The notes under the pieces: model-generated
What the model saw: the letters and a program-made list of their open reading frames with translations, nothing else
The model's database searches: none
Told to the model about the DNA's origin: nothing
Made by a program: the position numbers and the translations under genes
Source: Phyto melanocephala
Lineage: Eukaryota > Arthropoda > Insecta > Diptera > Rhinophoridae
Assembly (NCBI GenBank): GCA_941918925.1
Contig: OW799233.1
Span: forward strand, 118,247,833-118,311,832
DNA: 64,000 bases
Reading direction: 5' to 3'
Shown: positions 51,601 through 57,600 of the stretch, in pieces
Numbering within the stretch: the stretch's first letter is position 1
Layout of the letters: the number at the start of each line of letters is the position of its first letter

Positions 51601-54600
51601 GGCAATATCCATCCTTGTAGAAGTTGACGCTTGTGGTTCTGATGATCTTGTTTTCTTCGTAGGTTGTTCATATTCATGGTCTGAGTCTTTATCGTCATCC
51701 GAGATACACATACTATTCAAGGGCGTGTTTCTTTCACTGTGTCCACCAATTTCAATGTCTTCATCTTCGGTGCTTTCTTCAAACTGCATAATTGTGGAAC
51801 TCCACCAACAAACCTCCGCAAGCAATGCATCCAATTTTTTTTTTAAGTTTTGTTGTTATTCACTTTTAAAAAACTGGAGAAAAATCACTTTTACTGTTCG
51901 CGTTCGTCGGCACTGGCTGAATGCCAAAAATCGATCAATGCACACCTATAAATACTACGTATTTTTGAATATTTTACTGCCAGGTACTTATAAATGGGCG
52001 CATATTTTAAGGGCGGCTGGCTATATACCTGATTCAGCACTTGTACGTTTCAAACTGTGCAAAACTTTCAAAATAATGACCACCCTTAAATGTGGGTGCA
52101 ATTTCTGTAAAAAAATCATATAGGTAGCCACCGGAAAAACCAAAATAATAAAAAGGTCCACTTTCCGTTTAATTGTCCACGTACATTTATTACCGCAATC
52201 ATAAAAATCAAATAACCTTTTGTTTATTCCTTTTTTTTAATTCTCAGAATCATGAAAAAGGTGTCAATGTTTTCTCCAAATAATGTTGTGCATATCTCAA
52301 GCAAATTTTTGAAATTCATACATTTACTCAATTGCGAATAAAAGCGAAACGCGTGCATTGATTTTTATGATCTTTGTCTCATTTTGCTCATAGGTTATGT
52401 GACTTTGCGAAAAAATAACTAGACTTGAAACTTTTTTCCATTTTGGATTTTTTATGTATTTTTAAAAAAAAAATTTAAATTTTTAGGCAAAAAAAAATTT
52501 TTTTCCTTCATACATTCATTTTTAACTTCGAAAGTGTTACTTGTATAGGAAAACAATATATGAACAGATTAAGGGAATTGTAATTCTTAATTTTTTAAAA
52601 TTTATTTCAACTAAATTGGGCTAGTGGTTGTCGAGCTATGTCAAACAACAGGGCCTAAAACGTGATAAATTCCCCTATACGATAGTACTAACTTCAAATC
52701 GATACTAACTTCAAATCGCAGGTAAGAAGACAAAACGAATGATGCAGAAATTCTTCTTTTTTGGTCTTATTTCACATACAGTTCACAGAATTGAGTTGGC
52801 AATCAATTAACTGAAAAATGTTGTACTGTGTAAGGTTGGTTGTGGTAGAAAAACATTTCAATGGAAAAGAATACAATCAATCTATTTAGAATTCAAAACC
52901 ACAAACTTAATACGAATGAGCACAAAGCCGAATTCAATGACTGGCAAATATGTGAGAAAAGCAAGAATAGAAGAAAAACGAGTCAGGTTGTGCTTTCATT
53001 AAGGGAGTGAGTGTACGTGTGTTTAAATTTACATACGAGTATATTACTCGCACACATTGTGAATATATTGTTTTATAACAAAAATATATACATTTTAAAT
53101 GAATAAAAAATAAATACCCAAGTAAATTACAGTTTTCTTTGAAGACTATTTGTCGCTCAGTCAGTGTAGACATATTTTACTGTAAGCGTTAAATTTTTGT
53201 TAACGGTGTCAAAAAATTTCGTTTATGATATCAATTGTGACTAAAGTTTTTTCACGCAAAGAAAAAAAATTGTTAACTGAAAACAATTTATTTTATTACT
53301 TATCCTTTACCTGGTACATATTGCTTTGTCATTTCGTTCGTAATTTTTACAATATTAATTTACGGCCGCATAAAAAAAATTTATTTCTTGTAACCAAAAT
53401 GCAACTGCTTCAGTTTTTTCTTCTATTTTGTATGCTTCTGGACAATCGAGGGAATTAATATGGGTATCAAATCAAAGAGATTGACAAGCAAAATTTTATA
53501 TACTTTTTAACATCCATGATATCCATCATAAAAAATGAAGTACAAAAAACTTCTACTTATATGGATCTAATCTGGCAGATAAAAATTTACCCGTTCAACC
53601 CTTAATTTTTAAAAAAATTAAAGGAAAGTTTACTTTATGAAAATTAGAAGATGGCCGGGAAATAATAACCCTGCAAAAATTTATTTTGTACCGGTAAGCA
53701 GTAAAAATAAATCATGCCTTCTTATAGCGCAATATTAGAGCGCATTCGAGGATGCTATAAATGGAAGTCAGAAATTTCTACCCAGCAAAAATTACTGCAT
53801 ACCCGAAAGCAGGTTTGTAAGGGAGAGACATATGTACTCTCCTTTCCCAACCTGCTTCAGTAAGGCATGATTTTTATATGAGATGTCCCACTTGGTAGGG
53901 CTCTTTGATGCTCTAATTGTTTGCTATTTTCACACATGGTTAATGCAGTAATATCATGTCTCTTTTATGTGTTTTCAATAAATTTTTTAAGAACTACAGT
54001 AAAGAGAGGTAATCATTCGCTTACATTCCTGCATCCTCGTAAGCGAGAGAAGTTGCAGTAAGTTATTTTGTAAAAAATGAAATATATTTAATAGAAATTT
54101 CTGACTTCCATTTATAGCACCCTCGAATGCGCTCTAATATTGCGCTATAAGAAGGCATGATTTTTTTTACTGCTTACCGGTACAAAATAAATATTTGCTG
54201 GGTATTAAATATATTTCATTTTTTATAAAAATAACTTCCCAGCAAAAATTTATTTTGTACCGTAAGCAGTCAAAAAAATTATGCCTTCTTATAGCGCATT
54301 CGAGGGTGCTATAAATGGAAGTCAGAAATTTCTATTAAATATATTTCATTTTTTACAAAATAACTTACTGCAACTTCTCTCGCTTACGAGGATGCAGGAA
54401 TGTAAGCGAATGATTACCTCTCTTTACTGTAGTTCTTAAAAAATTTATTGAAAACACATAAAAGAGACATGATATTACTGCATTAACCATGTGTGAAAAT
54501 AGCAAATAATTAGAGCATTAAAGAGCCCTAACAAGTGGGACATCTCATATAAAAATCATGCCTTCCTGAAGCAGGTTGAGAAAGGAGAGTACATATGTCT

Positions 54601-57600
54601 CTCCCTTACAAACCTGCTTTCGGGTATGCAGTAATTTTTGCTGGGAAGTTAAAACTGAGTAAACAATTTAATCTGAAATTTAGACTACGCTACAATGAGT
54701 TAATTGTACCTATGTATTTGATGGTGAAGGGTTTTATCAGATTCGACAAGGCCGAATTTATCACATCCCAGCCAAAAAAAAATATGCACAAGTTCAATAT
54801 AAATAATATTTTTCATGACCTCTAATTCATAAGTGCAAAAGGAGGCATGAAAAATGCCTTCTACATATATCAAATGTGTAAAAAAATTTAAAAATCTTGA
54901 ATAATTCATGCAAACAGACATTTTAAACTATAAACTCATGAAAAATTGGTTTCTTTTCATTTACTGTGCATGCGTTCCATGCGATTATTGAAGTTAAGTG
55001 AAATTTATTCATATAAACACATGCTCTCCAATGGCACGTTAATGTAAAAATCATGGATGTTTCACCTAAATTGAATATACTTCATCATGGATTGAACTCA
55101 TGCATTCACTATTTTATTTGTATGTCTTTTTTTTGCTGGGTTTGACTTGTTACATTTGACTATTATATTGTATGTTATATTATCGACTATTAATTAATAT
55201 TGGAGCAATCATGATGTCCCTTAATGGTTTAGCAGATAGATACATGATCAATAAAGGTTCGATATAGAGCAATAACAAAATTTCAAAAATCGTTACATAA
55301 CCGATCACTTTAAGCGGATAAAAAAATTTTTGCCAGTTTCCCCCTGGTGTGAAAAATATTTCCAGGGCGATTATGAAGTTAAACAAAAAAATTACGAATC
55401 AGAAACTTCTAATATGTGGTCTTTAATACAGAACATATTTTTCTAAAATTCGCTTAGCTTTGTTGTAACTTAAACACCGCACTGCACCGCAATGTGATTA
55501 ATTGATTAGTTGTACATTAAGGCGGGTCGGCCTGCATGCAAAAAAAAATTTTTGCCAGTCGCTCTATTCTAGAATCAAACTTATGTCAATGAAGCATCTA
55601 AAACAGAAAAAAAATTTGTTTGCCACGCCCCAAAATACAGCACTTTTTGTTTTTTATATATAGCGCTGCCATTTAAAGTACGAAGCTTGACTATGGCTTC
55701 AATTTTTCCCCGGGTAACTTTTTAAGCTAACGTCAAATCAAAGATGCATAAAATTTTATATTAGAGGGGAAGGATCCATTATATCAAAAATGACATCTGA
55801 TGTTAAATTTAAAAGTCACCCAGCGCAAAAATTAAGCCATAGTCAAGCCATGAACAACGATATGATGAGACTGGACTTTAAATGGTGGCGCTATATGTAT
55901 TAAAAACAAAAAGTGTTGTATTTTTGGTGTGGCAAATAAATTTCCTGTCTTAGAAACTTCATTGACATATCTTTCATTCTAGGGGGTGTGACTGATACAA
56001 CTTTTTATTCGAGCCGCCTTAATGTACATTAATATAAAACCTTTTATGTAAAGTTGTAATTATTAATGAGAAAAATAAAACTAAACACAAGTACTTACGT
56101 GTGGATTTGATTTTAAATAACGCCAGTTTTCCACGGTCGTATACCATCCGGAACATATGGGTAGAAATGATAGAAAAGCGGGTGCCAGCCAAACAATAAT
56201 CAACATAATAAACACGCGCTTGTATGTCATAATTAAGGGATAATCCAATGGCTGGACAATAGCGTAATATCTGGAAGCAATATAAAGTGGCCATATAACA
56301 AATAGAAGCCAATACAATGTTTAAATATAAATAAAAGTTTCGATGCTTAACCCTATAAAGTTATAAAAGAGTAAAATAGCATTTAGCATGTCCATGACTA
56401 GATGAAAGTTAAATAATAAATAAATTTATTTTTAAAAAATGTAAAAATCAATTTGAACAATTTTAAATTTCCCAGAAAAATGTGTGGCTCCGCCAATGCT
56501 GGTTAAATCATGTTCCCATGTAATGCAGATATTGACTATAGAATTTTTATATATTAAAGATTCGTTATAGTATTTTAATTTAGTATTTTAACATACATAT
56601 GTGGATTAGTCGTGTTATTAGCAGGGTAGTTATTTCCTATGTAGTTTAAAGCATACCTTAAGGAGACTTAAGTGGCTTAGTGTGCGTACCAACTTAAACT
56701 TGACCTTCGGTAAGATACTGAAACTTAGCAGTACACGTCAACGGTGTCACATAAAAAAGTGTGATTCAGCTAGTGTCGGGTAACAATATATCAGCAGGTT
56801 TTCAATTTTACTAATGTAATATAAAGTGGGCCAAAATTCACAATGGGATTTTCAAATTAAATAACTTTTTCGTTCTAATACATATTTTTTTCAGAGTGTA
56901 AAGCATACAAAATGGAATTTTTTTCAACTTAAAATGGAATATAATATCACTTGAATTATTCCTTTTTTCAGTTTTGCAATGATACTTTAACTCATTTAAG
57001 ATTGTCTTGGACTTGTTTACATATACTCTCTGCTTTAAATAACCACAAAGAAAATAGTAGACGCTGACAAATCTGGCGAGAAATGCAAACGTGTCGACGA
57101 TATACTGTTTGCGTTCAAATAATTGATCAATTATTTTTATTAAAAAAATTTTATTATTCTCGTTCTTTGTTGAATTGTAAATCCCTTCATAATTAAGATA
57201 AATAAAAAAAGTATATAAACGAAAAAGCTATTAAACCCCATGGCGACTTTTCTGTTCATCATTTATAATGAAACAAGATCTGGGTTTATTAAGGAAAATA
57301 TAACAATGATTTTAAAAGCGAATTCGTTGAAGGAAATTAAAGGTATTTACACGCAAAGAAAAAATTTGGTTGTGGTAACCATAATCGAAGAGCAACATAC
57401 TATGATTGAATTCTATGATTATGGTTAAATCATATAATGGTTACCAGTTATCATTATTATGTTTAATTAAAGCATCATTTGCTAATCATATATATGACTA
57501 CAATTGAAACCGACAATCTTTGCAAATTATTGTCTTTTGCTGTAACACACACATAATGATTGTACTTACCAATTAATTGCAATTTTTATACCAATATTTT

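Larger units (their letters stand above)
26391..56098 (-). other. 29.7 kb Octbeta3R intron between TM4 and TM5 exons
   Basis: A transposon-filled intron; the individual elements are listed separately. I see nothing recognisable in 29018-29659, 29954-31244, 31804-32608, 33123-33741, about 34990-35879, 38973-40577, 41141-41640, 44193-44613, 49672-50169, 50560-50922, 52834-53439 and 54776-55516. Those stretches are AT-rich, without ORFs of known families. A weakly hydrophobic ORF at 55180-55386 (minus) was not assigned. Confidence 0.8.

Noticed and set aside
51599..52123. 174-residue plus-strand ORF in LT3
   Set aside because: It is antisense to the acidic C-terminal fragment of the LT3 transposase, and no family is recognised in it.
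55180..55386. 68-residue hydrophobic minus-strand ORF ([24 protein letters not shown])-like, considered as a chemoreceptor exon
   Set aside because: No splice sites with matching phase, no flanking exons and no motif that I can tie to a receptor family.
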